Positions 10,695-21,221 are shown, counted from the first letter of the stretch. The stretch is DNA of 64,000 nt from Ulva prolifera (GCA_023078555.1 CM041204.1:1274923-1338922); one strand, 5' to 3'. Notes: generated from the letters alone by a model not told the origin. Translations and numbers: made by a program.

Positions 10695-12162
10695 ATGGCC
10701 ACCGAGGACCGTGCTTTGAAATCTATCTGTATTGTTGATGGGGATGGCCGCAGCTATTACAATCATCCTACATTGTCCAAGGTTGTGAGAGTATATGCCG
10801 CTGATACCTTTCAGCAGATTTTAGAGAGACTTGCGCCGAAGACGCTGCTTAATATTAATGAACCGTACACGTTACGCGTGCTGTTGCGGCAGTCCACAAC
10901 TGTAGGATTCAGAGCTGCTACGGAAGTGGATAGCCTCGGAGACCCGGTCTACGAAGCCTTGAAGATTGTGCATACAAGCGAGGGCTACGATCCCGCAGTT
11001 ATTACATACATAGTAACCAAGGCCGGTGCGGGCCCCGGGCCGTTGATGCGATGGCCGACACCAGCGGCAGCAGGCTTGGGCTTGGAAGCCGCTGAGTCAT
11101 CCGTGCCAGGATCCCATGCATGTACACAAACGGTCGATGTGCATGCAACGCCTGCACAGCCGGGCCATGGTCAGCCTGGGGCTGGAACGGTTGGCGCAGC
11201 CGGAGTGCCATCTCCCCAAGTTGCATTGCCGCCAATGGGCTCAGCAACAGCAGCATCGGCAGCAACAACAGCAAAACCAGCGCCTGCGATGTACATGATG
11301 CGCGGCCAGCTGCCTCGGTCTGCAAACGTCCCCACACCTGATGCCCGGAACGGCACGGCCCCAGATGATGCGTACGAACAGTGGCCCTCAGATACTGGCG
11401 GTCGCGGGTTCACTATTCTTGAGTCCGATGTGATCGCGGCGAGTACCATGCATGCCGATGCTCAATTGTGGCCGGGACATGGCCTGTTGCACCAGGCGTT
11501 GCAGGTCGCGCCATGTGCATCGATGCAGTTCCGGGGCGGCACCATCGTAGGCATTTTCCGCAGCTTCTACACGAAAGACCACGGCCACCTTACTGAGGAC
11601 GACCAGGAAGGAATGCTTCAACAGGCTGTAGAGGAAATCAGAGACATAAAGGTATGTCGCTCGGCGGTGCAGCATTCTTTGCACGTCAACGCGCGCTGCC
11701 AGCTGCGCACCGACTGTCACCCATCATGCAGTCATTCCATGTTCTTTGGCAATGTGTGCTCTTCAGCGGCGCTACAGCCCTTGACTGCAGTGCAGGTCCG
11801 CTTCGGCTTCCCTCTCGGCCTTGTTTTGGTCAGGGGCGAATTCGAACGCTCATGCGAACGTCAGAGTCAGTGGTTTGCATGGCGGTTGCCGCAGGCCCAG
11901 CACAGCGCAGCACGGGCTGTGCACGATTATACGTGCCGCATGCTGATGTCTGCCCTCCAGGGATGGAAGCGGCACACGCACGGGCGCAGCCAGCCGGCTG
12001 CTGCTGTACATGGCCCACATGCGACCTCTAGATCTGAAGGGCTCGGAGATCGACCTGATCACAGCCACGGCGGTGGGACGAGAGGTGTGCCGAGCTCTCG
12101 GATGGTCATCAGCGCTGGGTTTCCAGCCGTCGACGGCGATGCCCTGCCACTGCCAGCTGTGA
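10695..12162 (+). CDS. Unidentified protein, proposed three exons
   Basis: Exon 1 runs 10695-11651 from ATG (MATEDRALKSICIVDGDGRS) to a good donor AAG|GTATGT. The first ~110 residues look globular (alternating strands, KVVRVYAADTFQQILERLAP); residues ~120-240 are Ala/Pro/Gln/Thr-rich and probably disordered; then a second folded part (GGRGFTILESDVIAAS, FRGGTIVGIFRSFYTKDHG, QQAVEEIRDIK). A last exon 11961-12162 after CTCCAG encodes a helical segment (SRLLLYMAHMRPLDLKGSEI) and ends TGA. A 77-bp middle exon (11796-11872) joins both in phase and would give about 411 residues, but its donor GTTTGC is weak. The unspliced frame also stays open to 12194, so the C-terminal model is uncertain. No known family recognised; a ubiquitin-like fold for the N-terminus is only a guess. 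Confidence 0.5.
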
Positions 12163-13000
12163 CTGGACATGAAGACAACGAGTACTCATTTTGAGGTCTG
12201 CTGAGAAGGTGCCGGAGGATGTCCAGACTCAATCAGCACAGAACTTAATTCATTGATCAGTGGCCATGAAGCTGGTAAAACTACCAGACGAACAGGTCGT
12301 GCACACGGCTGAGATCGTTCGCCCATGGATCTGCTGTGCAGTGCAGATGGCATCAGAGTGAGACAATGCGTATGCTGCTGTGGTGTCTATTGCAGCTCTT
12401 TCTCGCCTTTGCGTCACCTGATTCATCCATTCTGTGGCTCCTGTGAGTGCACCAGCATGTGAGCGCACCCGACAGCTACTCAAAATGGGCATTGCCTGCA
12501 TCGCCCCATGGCTGCACTCACAAAGCACCGCTTTCCAGAGCCGGTGTATGCAGGGGTTGATCTGTTGAATATGCCAGGTGAACATGCCAGGAGCATCGTC
12601 ACATGGCATCTACACCCCGATCTCGAATCATGCAAAGAGCTTTTGTGGGGTGATACACTTCTGGATAGATTAGCCAGTACCTATCACACCATACAAACTC
12701 TTGCGCTGGTTCGAGCAGGCCACATAGAGTCTGCAAACCCATCTCCCTGTTGAGTGAGTTGCGTAGGGCAAGATGCTTTCAGAGCCTTCGAGCCACACAG
12801 ACGCGGATAGATAGCATATGCATATGCGGAACCCCCCTAATTTCAAAGGCTGACAAGTAAGCGGCTTGGGTGCTGGGTTCTTGCAGCATACCTGTTCAGC
12901 AGGCTGCATGCTGGTGGCGAGCGTTCCATGTCACAACAGCTTATAGGCGGCCCACAGCACCACAAGTCACGAGGACAACGTATAGAAAGGCCAGAAGTAC
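12163..13000. other. No supported gene
   Basis: An ORF at 12508-12753 (about 81 codons) is open, but no splice partner or family supports it. A stretch near 12249-12292 resembles 20083-20124 (both contain CATTGATCA..GGCCATGAAG), suggesting another small dispersed repeat. Confidence 0.35.
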
Positions 13001-13200
13001 ACACTCTGAGTGTGAGGCCAACGGGCGCGCGCTGGGCGCTTGCAGGCTCCCGCTTGCAGGCTCCCGCTTTGCAAGGAACACGATGTTGAAGTGCGAGTTT
13101 GCGCAGCGACTTAAAACAGATGTACAGTGGACATGAAGGTGAAATGCTCGGCATATTTCAGTATCTAGTGCAGTTCAGAGCGTTCTGAGGTGCTCGCGTT
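13001..13200 (+). repeat. Dispersed repeat D, copy 1
   Basis: Shares with 48105-47815 (minus) and partly with 49131-49400 (plus) the blocks GGGCGCGCGCTGGGC, GTGCGAGTTTGCGCAGCGAC and CAGAGCGTTCTGAGGTGC. Spacing between blocks is similar in copies 1 and 2. The repeat has no coding features I recognise. Confidence 0.65.
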
Positions 13201-13390
13201 ACCGAGGTACCTTACGACTGAGTGGCCTGTGGCCACAGCGTCCCCAAGATCTGCCACCATGGTGTCCCGCTCGCCAGCACGTAGACGGCGTCCCACAACG
13301 CACTACAGCAGATGGAATGGGACATCAGAGTATTGCGTGCGCAGGGCACTTGCCTTGATAGCCAGCGTGCTTGTTGCTATGTGTCCAATC

Positions 13391-13510
13391 GAGCAAATCG
13401 TCATTGTTGTGTTCGTGTGTGTGTGAGTGTCTGTTGATGTTGATACGGATGAGATTCGGTTTCAGTGTTTGTTTTCTCCTGTTCACTCTTTTGTAATGAG
13501 CAAATCGTCA
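13391..13510 (+). mobile_element. LINE-A 3' tail with perfect 13-bp target-site duplication
   Basis: The sense-strand tail (GTGTGTGTGTGAG microsatellite, GATGAGATTCGGTTTCAGTG, ending TTCACTCTTTTGTAAT) lies between perfect direct repeats GAGCAAATCGTCA at 13391-13403 and 13498-13510. The insert is only about 94 bp. It landed beside the degraded LINE copy at 13505-14300. Confidence 0.85.
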
Positions 13511-14300
13511 ATCTGCCACGGTTGCGACCATTTCGCTCGCCAACTCGTGGAAGGCGTACCATGACGCGCCACAACATACATACTGGAGCATTTTCTCTCC
13601 AGTATATTGATTTGAGGGACGCGTGTGTGGGGGAGGGGGCCTGGCCAGACCAAACAAAGCACGGTTCACCCTACCACACCGAGACGCAACCTCCGTTAGC
13701 CGATTCAAGTGATTCATGGCAGACTGTCCCAAGCGACCATGCGTCTCATGCGATAACGGCACAAAACTGTAATACTGTACACATCAGGGTCGTACACACG
13801 ATAAGCAGTGCGTTTCTGCACTTCCCGTGTCTCCGCAGCACCCCCGTCCTCCCGGGCCGCTCGGCCGCAATAGGTATCAGCACAAGGGTACACAACCGAC
13901 ACATCCCCTATGCACAAAGCGTCGCCTGCCGGCATAAACATGATGTCTCCCAGTTTCTCCTAGGCCACCGCCCTGAACACCCGCTCCAGCGCCGTCGCCT
14001 GCGCGGCAGCGGCCTGCTCCCCAGGCCTCGCCGGATCCCGGCCACCCGGCGCCGCTGCCGCCGCCAGGGCCGCAGCCTGCGCCGCGCCTGACGCGTGGCG
14101 CCCCATCTGGGCGCTGTGTCCAGCAACGGTGTCGGCGGCCGGAGTAGGCGTAAGTGCCGGCGCCGCGTCCGCGTGCGCGGTCGGCGGCGGCGGCGGGGCT
14201 GCAGGCATCGGCTCCGCGGGCAAGGTCGCCCCGCGCGAAGGGCCCGCGATCTGGGAGGCGGGCTGGGGCGGATCAGGGGGGGGGGAGGACCCGGCGGGCC
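13505..14300 (-). mobile_element. Degraded LINE pol fragment (third lineage or divergent LINE-B)
   Basis: The minus strand carries, in order and in changing frames: an Ala/Pro-rich segment with RPGEQAAAAQATALERVFR; the block GDALCIGDVSVV.P followed by AAREDGGAAETREVQKR; and PLSHETHGRLGQSAMNHLNR then TEVASRCGRVNRA. These align in pattern with the LINE-A GDIVVV..E.K block and with the LINE-B PLSHETYGRVG..FLNRLADVA block. The D..V and E..K arrangement hints at a restriction-endonuclease-like fold, which is inference. Frameshifts make this copy non-functional. Confidence 0.6.
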
Positions 14301-14389
14301 AGCATGGATCTGCCTCGGAGCGGCCGCGAGCCGCGCGCGGACGAACGGCGCTGTGCGCCGTATATATATATACATACCACATGGTTCGC

Positions 14390-14500
14390 GGGTGGGGGCC
14401 GGCCGATGGGTGGGGTGGGTTTTGCTGCGAGAGGCTGGGGCCTCCCTGGGATATTTTTTGGTGTCTTTGTGTGTTTGGCTTTGCAGCCTGAAGTGTTGAG
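14390..14500 (+). mobile_element. LINE-B 3' UTR fragment
   Basis: GGGTTTTGCTGCGAGAGGCT and GTTTGGCTTTGCAGCCTG match the LINE-B 3' UTR at 20213-20282 and, more weakly, 3760-3800. No tail is attached here. Confidence 0.45.
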
Positions 14501-14597
14501 GTCTCCGAGTCGCCGGGACGGAACGGACCTACGGTGCTGCGCGAGGACAGCTGAATAACAGGGCTAAACGGCGCGGTACGGAACAAACAAATACAGA

Positions 14598-14625
14598 ACA
14601 AATCAGATGTGCACATCTGATTTGT
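14598..14625. repeat. Perfect 28-bp palindrome
   Basis: ACAAATCAGATGTG followed directly by its exact reverse complement. It could extrude as a cruciform or be the relic of a hairpin-ended element. No coding role is seen. Confidence 0.9.
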
Positions 14626-14720
14626 TTTGTAGTTGTTTGCGTATACATCAGGATTCATGAAAGACAGCATGATATCAATACATATGTGGGGTCTGTGTGT
14701 GCGCCGTGGGTTCTGTGTGT

Positions 14721-15385
14721 TACAAAGGAAAAAGCGGGAGGGGCAGGTAGCACCGCCAGGACCAAAAGGGAGAGCAAAAGAAACGCAATGCGCACGCAGC
14801 AGGAGAGCCACAGCCAACAACAAGGCACAACGAGCACACACACACCCCCACGCTCCCACACACTACCACACGAACCACTCACTGACACCCGACCCACGCA
14901 CCCACGCACCCGCACGCGGCCCAGACCCGACCCCCAACACACACACCCACACGCCAACACGCTACACGACCCCGCCGCCCGCGCGGCAGCAGCAGCCCCA
15001 CGCAGCGGCCTGGCCGGCACCGGCCCCACACGGAAGCCGCCGGGGGCCCCCAGGACCCCCGCCCCAACGCCCCGATCAGGCCAGCCCCGGGCGCCGGAAC
15101 AACACACACGGGGGCGCCCCCATCCGCGGACCCACCCGGAACGGAGCACGCCCGAGGCGCGCCGTGTTCGGGGGCCGGGGCACACGGCCGCGGCAGCACA
15201 CGCCGCCTACCAGCGCGTCCGAGCCTCGGACGGCGCCCGGCCCGCGAGAGAGCGACGAGGACGCCGCGGGCGGCTCGCCGCTCAGGCCGGATGGCCAGTG
15301 AGCGGCGAGAGATCATCACATGGGACCGCAAGTCCCGTCAGTACCGCCTTGCCCGCGTGACGCGCCATCAGCGGGGCAGCGGCGT
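14721..15385 (-). mobile_element. LINE-B copy: last codons, 3' UTR and tail
   Basis: In sense the copy starts with AAAPLMARHAGKAVLTGLAV and ends TGHPA plus TGA (about 15290), then a GC-rich 3' UTR of about 560 bp and the tail GGTGCTACCTGCCCCTCC..TTTGTAACACACAG near 14721. The UTR differs from that of the plus-strand copies apart from the ends, so LINE-B has subfamilies. Confidence 0.65.
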
Positions 15386-15387
15386 GT

Positions 15388-15440
15388 GGGTTCTGTGTGT
15401 TACAAAGGAAAAAGCTGGAGGGGCAGGTAGCACCGCCAGG
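15388..15440 (-). mobile_element. LINE-B tail fragment
   Basis: Only the terminal ~50 bp (CCTGGCGGTGCTACCTGCCC..CTTTGTAACACACAG in sense). It sits immediately upstream of the 5' truncation of the previous copy, another tandem same-strand pair like LINE-A at 10030. Confidence 0.6.
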
Positions 15441-15645
15441 ACTGTGGGGTTCTGTGTGTGCGTGTATGGGTGTGTGGGTGTGTGGGTGTGTGCTTGGCGG
15501 TCTACGGGTCTGTGTCGTTTGCTGCGCCGGTGATGGGTTTTCTGGGCGTGGTGGGTGTTGCGTGCGTGGGTGTCTGGGTGTGTGCTTCGTCTGCTTGCTT
15601 CTTTCGCGGTTCTGCCCGCCTTGCTGCCTTTGCCTTGTAACACAC
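15441..15645 (+). mobile_element. LINE-B 3' UTR and tail
   Basis: Near-identical to 6386-6558 and ends in the tail ..GCCTTTGCCTTGTAACACAC. It is fused head to head with the minus-strand tail at 15388 and begins duplication copy 2. Confidence 0.65.
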
Positions 15646-17221
15646 GCACACACACAAACCCAACGGCCCACACACAACCACACACCCACACGGCATATGT
15701 GGTCCCGTTAATTCGGAGTTGTCAATGTCCAATAGGATACGGCTCAGTAAATTTAGATTTACTTTACTTTACACAGCATCCAACACAACGCCTGTCGCCG
15801 TGCGACAGGGTTGCGCCCAACACACTGCTGCCCAAGGCCGCCGATCCTGGCCGCCCGATTGCCGGGGGCTAGGCCAGTGGGGCATGCTGGATTTGCGAGA
15901 TGCACGTACGCACACAGGTGGCCTTAGGCATAGCGAGCCTGTAGCATTTCTTCTAATTACACATATTTTATACAGCTTCATCCGCCCAGCGCGACAGGGC
16001 AAGCGCTCCGCGGGCCAGTAAGACAAGTCTTAGACAACAACAACGATCACCTGGCGGATCACGTCACAGGCCGGTCGGCCAGACGTCTGTTGTACATCTC
16101 AGGAAGAATTTACAGTTGCAGTGGCCAGCCATAAAGCGAAGTCGCTTACCTGTCGCCGGACGTCAATGCACCGACTCGACACGTGCACGATGGCCGAGGG
16201 TTGAGAACAGCTATGACAAAGCAGCAAAAGTCCACATCGCATTTGTTCATCAGCTACATCCTGAAACGCTACGCTTGACTTGCGCCATACAAGTCTTGGC
16301 CAGCAACATTCCACTGTCCATTCTCGAGCCTATTCATGGCAGATCCGATCGAAGCGAGCGAATATCGCGTTTGGAACGGGCACTACATTGCCAGGCTACT
16401 GGCATGTTGGCCGAGAGCGTGGTGGTTCGAGCGAGGCTCGCCATGCGTGCCCGAAGAACTCACCCATATGGCAAGAATCACACCGAAATGCCGAGGACAC
16501 CACGTACGCCGCTGAGCACTGCTGGTCGCTGCGTGCCAGCCATAACTAACAAATTGCTCACAGCTACATCTTGATATCTCATGTGAAACCTTTTCGGGCT
16601 GTTCGCGCGCTAGTCACTGCATGGACAACGGACCACCTTGTCCATTGTCCATCCGTGCGCATGCTCTTACCCGGCACATTTCTACGCGTGCGAGCACATA
16701 CATATCTACATGGAGTGCCTATCTAATAAATATACCGCAGTGGGCGCCATTTCTATGCCTCTCGCTTGCTGGTCGCTCTATGACGGATGGACAACGTGGT
16801 CCACTGGTTTGATTCACATTGGCTCTTCGAAGGCCGAACTCAAGGGAGAGTATATAGATGGTTTGTAAGTTATGAGGCCACCTAGCCCCTGAAATCCGCA
16901 GTCAAAACGGTGGAGTTGCGAATGTGAAAGATTGGTGCCATGGTGTTGAGGCATGTTATGGCTGTTTGTGCCTCGAGTGAGGTCCAAAAATGCATGTTCA
17001 GCCTCATACTGAAACTGCATGACACCCAGGGCTACCACCACTGCACCCACTGCACTCACGTGATAATTATAATTATCATTATAAACAGCGTTGTGGACCT
17101 GCAGCAATGTCGATGCCGCCATGTGCAGCCTCTGCCAAATCCACCAGATATGTGTTTCACAGCCTATCAATCAGGATTTATATCGCCTCGCATCTCCAAA
17201 ATCTGCCATCCCTCAAGTTCA

Positions 17222-18110
17222 GCTTTCCGAATCAACAACAACATACACACACACGATCACACTACAACTGCGCCCACACCTCAGTCCGGTAGGATCGCGC
17301 CCTCCAGGCCCGCATCATACCGCAACCGCTGCTCACGAGAGATGACAAGCCCAGACTTCCGATACATGTTCGCATTGCCCCGCTGCAACGACACCGTCAG
17401 CACCCGCAGCGCCCACTGGACAAACGCGCCTTTGGAGATGCACCCACTAGCAGCAGTCACCTCCCCCAACTGCGCGACGAACCTCACGGCATCCTTGCCC
17501 ATGAAGCCGCATGATTTGACGGCAAACGGAACGAACCAGAACGCGGCATGGTCAGGCACGTCCCACCTAAAGCGGTCCCGCTTCCGGTACTCCGCCCGCT
17601 CCACCGTCGCACCCGGGCCCGTCTCCCGTGCCGCAGCGGCTACGTATGAGGCCGCCGGCGCATGTGTGACCACGACGTGTACGGCAGCCATCTGCAGGAG
17701 CGGCATGACCACGACGATGTCTCCGCGACGATTAGCTCCACACTCGCGCCCCAGGCAAGGGCACCGCAGAGCGGCTCCAGGGCAGACTACAGTTCGGCGT
17801 AATTACTGTATTAAACGAGGCGACCCGTCGCAAGGCATGAGCCAGGTCATCATGGCGCATCTGGGTCTCCTTTGCCGCCTTCCTGCAAAGCATGGCATGG
17901 TCCGGTTCGGCGGCAACACTTGCACTGCATTTGCAAAGGTGTGTGGGGGGGGGTGGGGACGTCCACTGGGACGCTGAACCGCAGGCGTCGCCACACCGCC
18001 AGGACAAACATGCCGTCGTCCAGGGTGAGAAAACTGCCCGACAGAGTGGAGAGGAAGGTGCCTGCTGGCCCCCCCGACGCGCTCCTGAGCCACGCCGCTT
18101 CCTGCCTGCC
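17222..18110 (-). mobile_element. LINE-A copy lacking its 3' tail
   Basis: The best-preserved LINE-A C-terminal frame is here (17281-17712 minus): HAPAASYVAAAARETG, FVPFAVKSCGFMGKDAVRFV, WALRVLTVSLQRGNANMYRK, SGLVISREQ and YDAGLEGAILPD before the stop. Upstream, blocks matching 9330-9660 continue to about 18110 with frameshifts. The 3' UTR is cut after the microsatellite by the deletion described for duplication copy 2. Confidence 0.65.
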
Positions 18111-18145
18111 TGCCGGCGTGCCGAGCTCGATGCACTGGAGCTGGA

Positions 18146-18245
18146 GTGTGGGTGTCCATTGTCCACACGTGCGCATGCTGTTACCCGGCACATTGCTACG
18201 CGTTCGAGCAGATACATATCGATATGGAGTAACATCTAGTCAACA
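18146..18245 (+). repeat. Dispersed repeat E, diverged third copy
   Basis: GTGCGCATGCTGTTACCCGG and the spacing to ATACATATCGATATGGAGT match 7490-7555 and 16655-16720 with several substitutions. Because it directly follows duplication copy 2, repeat E existed before the duplication or was re-inserted. Confidence 0.5.
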
Positions 18246-19025
18246 CACCATCCACGGTGTTGGGGCTATCATGGTAGCTAGCTCTTGACGCCTGCATATC
18301 ATGACGCCTGCATATCATGATGTACATACTTCACGGCGTGTGCTCGTGCATCTGTGCTCGACCAGCGTGGCGTGGGGCACTAATTTGGAGCTGTGCATCC
18401 AGCATGTACACGCCTGCGGAGTGTGGATGCGCTTTCGATTGCTACTCGACCGGTGGTGGCTGAGGAGGCACAATGTGCACGCCGAGCACACGCTAGCGGC
18501 AGATGGTGTGCTGTTCGCCGGCGCGTCCAAACTCAGTCACGGCATGTACAGTTCGAGCACTGGTATTTCGAGGTGTGCTGCAAGCGTACACCGCTACAGC
18601 ACTTCGGTGACACATCCCACATACATGCAATAACACAATTCAGGCAGCCCTTGAATGTGTAAACAATGTGCTGGTGTTGTCCACGAATGTGGCAGCTAGC
18701 AATTGGCCATATCTTAAGTACGCAAGCTTGCTTAAGGTTCTCCACTGAGTAGATTACATGATGAGTCTTCTAGTTGGAGGATCAATTCTCCAGGAATAAC
18801 TATGCTTGGCAGCTCCCATTTGCGTACTCTGTTCGCTGCCGCGCTGGTGGCGGATCAGTGCGTGCGGCGTGAGAAGCGTACAGCTCTTGCCGGTGCGGCT
18901 CATCATCCGGACATCTTGGGTGCTGAAGCTGCCGCTGTTAGCAACGGTCCTTACATCTGACACACCTGCGAGCACTGATGCAGCTAGTTGCAATGTTGAA
19001 GTATAAAGTACGGCCTGTTGTGAAA
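18246..19025. other. No supported gene; small tandem duplication
   Basis: A 17-bp unit (GACGCCTGCATATCATG) is repeated twice at 18288-18320. ORFs up to 110 codons occur but none shows a family pattern or splice-linked partner. Confidence 0.4.
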
Positions 19026-19076
19026 GTCCAGTGATAAGACCGCTTTACCACTGGTAGAGCGGTCTTATTACTGGAC
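19026..19076. repeat. 51-bp near-perfect palindrome / hairpin
   Basis: Arms GTCCAGTGATAAGACCGCT and AGCGGTCTTATTACTGGAC match with one mismatch, and the central TTTACCACTGGTAG nearly continues the symmetry. It could be a foldback element, a cruciform site or a small hairpin RNA. Nothing else resembling it was seen in the window. Confidence 0.85.
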
Positions 19077-19852
19077 TGTCACACCTGTGCATGGAATTCC
19101 AGTGAACGTGTTGAGTACTTTCGGCCGAACTGTGGGCAGCTGCAGCGGCAATAAATGGCTGTTCAGATGGAGGGGCACCCACGGATGCTGAGGCTGCAAC
19201 GGCGCTGTCCGTGTGGAGGGGGGGCCACGGTTGCCGCGGCTGCAGGGGGGCCGAGCAGCTGAAGGGGCGGCCACGAAGCTCGACCGAGAAATCTGGGCCA
19301 GTCGTGTCTCTTGTAGTGAGCCACTCTGGGTTCCAAATGCCCTCTACCGGGTAGCCGCCCCCCTCTCACTGTTGGTAACTCTGCCCTACTGCCCGTAATT
19401 TGACGCCGACGGTGTCGTGGCATTAATCTGCAGACGCCCTTCGCATGGCTAGCTGTCGTGAACAAGCCTGTAGAGCGACGTAACAGTATTGGCTGAATCT
19501 AGATACATGGCGGTCCATGGCGCACCCAGTGCGCATGTGGCTCGGGATGGTTGATTTAGCAGATCCATGTTGCAACCGTCGCCCGGTTTGAGAGAAGATT
19601 TTGAGAGAGAACATCGAAAGTGGTTTGCAGAGCAGTGTCCGGATCAATCTGTGTCCTTCGAGTAGCGCTGCTACCTTCATCGTCTCGATGTTGACTAGTC
19701 TCCTGTTGTGGCCTGCGCAGACACGCTCACTAGGCATAGGGCACCCGGGTCATCAGCGGTGTTGTTGCGGCGCTGCGGCATGAGGCGCAGCCTGTGGCTG
19801 AGGCGGGGCCTTGCCATGTCAAATTGGAATGACGGCATATGGTGAGTCGTGG
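19077..19852. other. No supported gene
   Basis: Short ORFs only, and no convincing splice-linked pair. GC-rich segments near 19215-19275 have no recognised relation. Confidence 0.4.
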
Positions 19853-19906
19853 TCTGATAGTGCCAGTGTGATAGTGCCAGTCTAATAGTGCCAGTCTGAT
19901 AGTGGC
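19853..19906 (+). repeat. 14-bp tandem repeat (TGATAGTGCCAGTC-type)
   Basis: Four imperfect copies of a 14-bp unit. It lies shortly before the hairpin at 19963. Confidence 0.75.
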
Positions 19907-19962
19907 TACGTTCACCCGGCCAGGGTTTTGACGCTGCGGGCCTCTTTGAAGCAGCGGCAGGG

Positions 19963-20033
19963 GAGGGTAGCCGGGTCAGGTGGACGTGCATTTGTTTTTT
20001 TGGGTGTGCACGTCCACCCGACCCATCTACCCT
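19963..20033. repeat. Hairpin with TGCACGTCCACC arms
   Basis: GGGTAGCCGGGTCAGGTGGA followed by CGTGCA pairs with TGCACGTCCACCCGACCCAT followed by CTACCC, with a T-rich loop of about 16 bp. The arm core TGCACGTCCACCCG also occurs in repeat D (47860-47880 and, inverted, 49350-49365), suggesting a shared terminal motif. Confidence 0.65.
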
Positions 20034-20109
20034 TCCGGGTCGGGTAGATATGCAGCGGGGTTCTCAGACCTTCATTCATTGATCAACGGCCATGAAGTGA
20101 CAGCTTGTA

Positions 20110-20500
20110 AATCTACCGGGCGGGCGGTTCGGGCGAGCTGGGCTGGGATTAGGGCATTGGGGGCCCGGATGTATGGGTGAGCGTGGTGGTGAGCGGGTAA
20201 TGGGCGGGGTGGGTTATGCTGGGGGAGGCTGGGGCCTTCCCGGGATTGGTGTAGGTGTCTGTGTGTTTGGCTTTGCAGCCTGGGCTGCGTACACGTGTGC
20301 TTTTGGCGCTCTGGGGCCGGGCTGTGGGACGAGATGGGGGTGGGCGTGCGGATGTGATTTTGGATGTGGGGTATTGCTGACGTGTGCGGTTGCATGAGTG
20401 TGTCGGCAGGTGCTGCGTGTTGTTGGTTGCGTGGGTGCGCGGTTCCCCTGGTTGTTGCCCACGGTGCTACCTGCCTCCCGCGTTTTGTCCTTGTAACGCA
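20110..20500 (+). mobile_element. LINE-B 3' UTR and tail
   Basis: Contains GGGTGGGTTATGCTGGGGGA and GTTTGGCTTTGCAGCCTGGG, and ends with the tail GGTGCTACCTGCCTCCCG..TTTGTCCTTGTAACGC. The word ACATGCGTGCAATGGGTGTG follows 17 bp later. Confidence 0.6.
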
Positions 20501-20516
20501 TAACCTGTGGGCACAA

Positions 20517-20538
20517 ACATGCGTGCAATGGGTGTGCG
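20517..20538 (-). repeat. Short dispersed repeat flanking a LINE-B 3' end, copy 3 (inverted)
   Basis: Reverse complement of the word at 3052 and 4238, again just beyond a LINE-B tail. Confidence 0.5.
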
Positions 20539-20602
20539 CTCGAAAACTGCGGCACGCCCGTCCGCAAGGGCAGCCCGCAAATGGCTTAAGCTGCAACAAC
20601 AC

Positions 20603-20683
20603 GCTGCAGTGACGGGTATGAGATTCGGTTTCAGTGTTTGTTTTCTCCCGTTCACTCTTTGGTAAAACAGCTGCAGTGACGGG
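20603..20683 (+). mobile_element. LINE-A 3' tail with perfect 14-bp target-site duplication
   Basis: A 53-bp insert (TATGAGATTCGGTTTCAGTG.., ending TTCACTCTTTGGTAAAACA) between direct repeats GCTGCAGTGACGGG at 20603-20616 and 20670-20683. Confidence 0.88.
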
Positions 20684-20778
20684 AGCGGCATACCACACGC
20701 TTGGCATAATCATAGGGACACAGCGCCAACCGCGATATGGTAACCACACAATGCACGTGGTGATTATCTGATCTTCCA

Positions 20779-20828
20779 TCGGGACGCGACAGTGCTACCT
20801 GCACCTCTGGATTTGTCCTTGTAACACT
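20779..20828 (+). mobile_element. LINE-B tail fragment
   Basis: AGTGCTACCTGCACCTCTGG and ATTTGTCCTTGTAACAC. It is preceded by the word TGATCTTCCATCGGGACGCG, which also occurs near 39435 in an intron of the STRA6-like gene. Confidence 0.5.
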
Positions 20829-20944
20829 GTACACAAGGCTACACAGGGCACTGAACTGCCGTGCCTCAGCACTGTACATGTCTTGTTCTTGCAGCCGGAA
20901 AGTCTGCTTGTGCAGGGTTTATCATGCCTGCCATGTTCGAGGAA

Positions 20945-21221
20945 TTCCAGAGGTTCTGTATTTACAAAAGAGTGAACGGGAGAAAACAAACACTGAAACC
21001 GAATCTCATCCGCATCAACATCAACATACACTCACACACACACGAACACAACAACCGCACGCACAACTCAGTCCGGCAGGATCGCGTCCTCCAGGCCCGC
21101 ATCATACCGCAACCCCTGCTCCCGAGAGATGACAAGCCCAGACTTCCGATACATATCCGCATAGCTGCGCTGCAATGACACCGACAACAACCGCAGCGCC
21201 CACTGGACTCCGGAGGTTCTG
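20945..21221 (-). mobile_element. LINE-A copy: last ~35 codons, 3' UTR and tail, with target-site duplication
   Basis: Minus-strand insert of about 250 bp ending in the TTCACTCTTTTGTA tail and retaining the coding end (MYRKSGLVISREQGLRYDAG). Flanks TCCAGAGGTTCTG (20946-20958) and TCCGGAGGTTCTG (21209-21221) are a 13-bp duplication with one mismatch. Confidence 0.82.

Larger units (their letters stand above)
15441..18110 (+). repeat. Segmental duplication, copy 2
   Basis: Same order as 6386-9660: LINE-B tail, GCCTGTCGCCGTGCGACAGG block, repeat-E-containing block, then LINE-A. It lacks the equivalent of 8117-8446, so the LINE-A 3' tail is missing; the junction lies at a short shared word (CCGAATCAACAAC). 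It also has the shorter AAGGCCGCC array and no G29 run. Confidence 0.75.

Noticed and set aside
13960-14859. 299-codon minus-strand ORF read as one protein
   Set aside because: Its left part is a LINE fragment and its right part is the complement of LINE-B UTR and palindrome sequence, so the open frame joins unrelated repeats.
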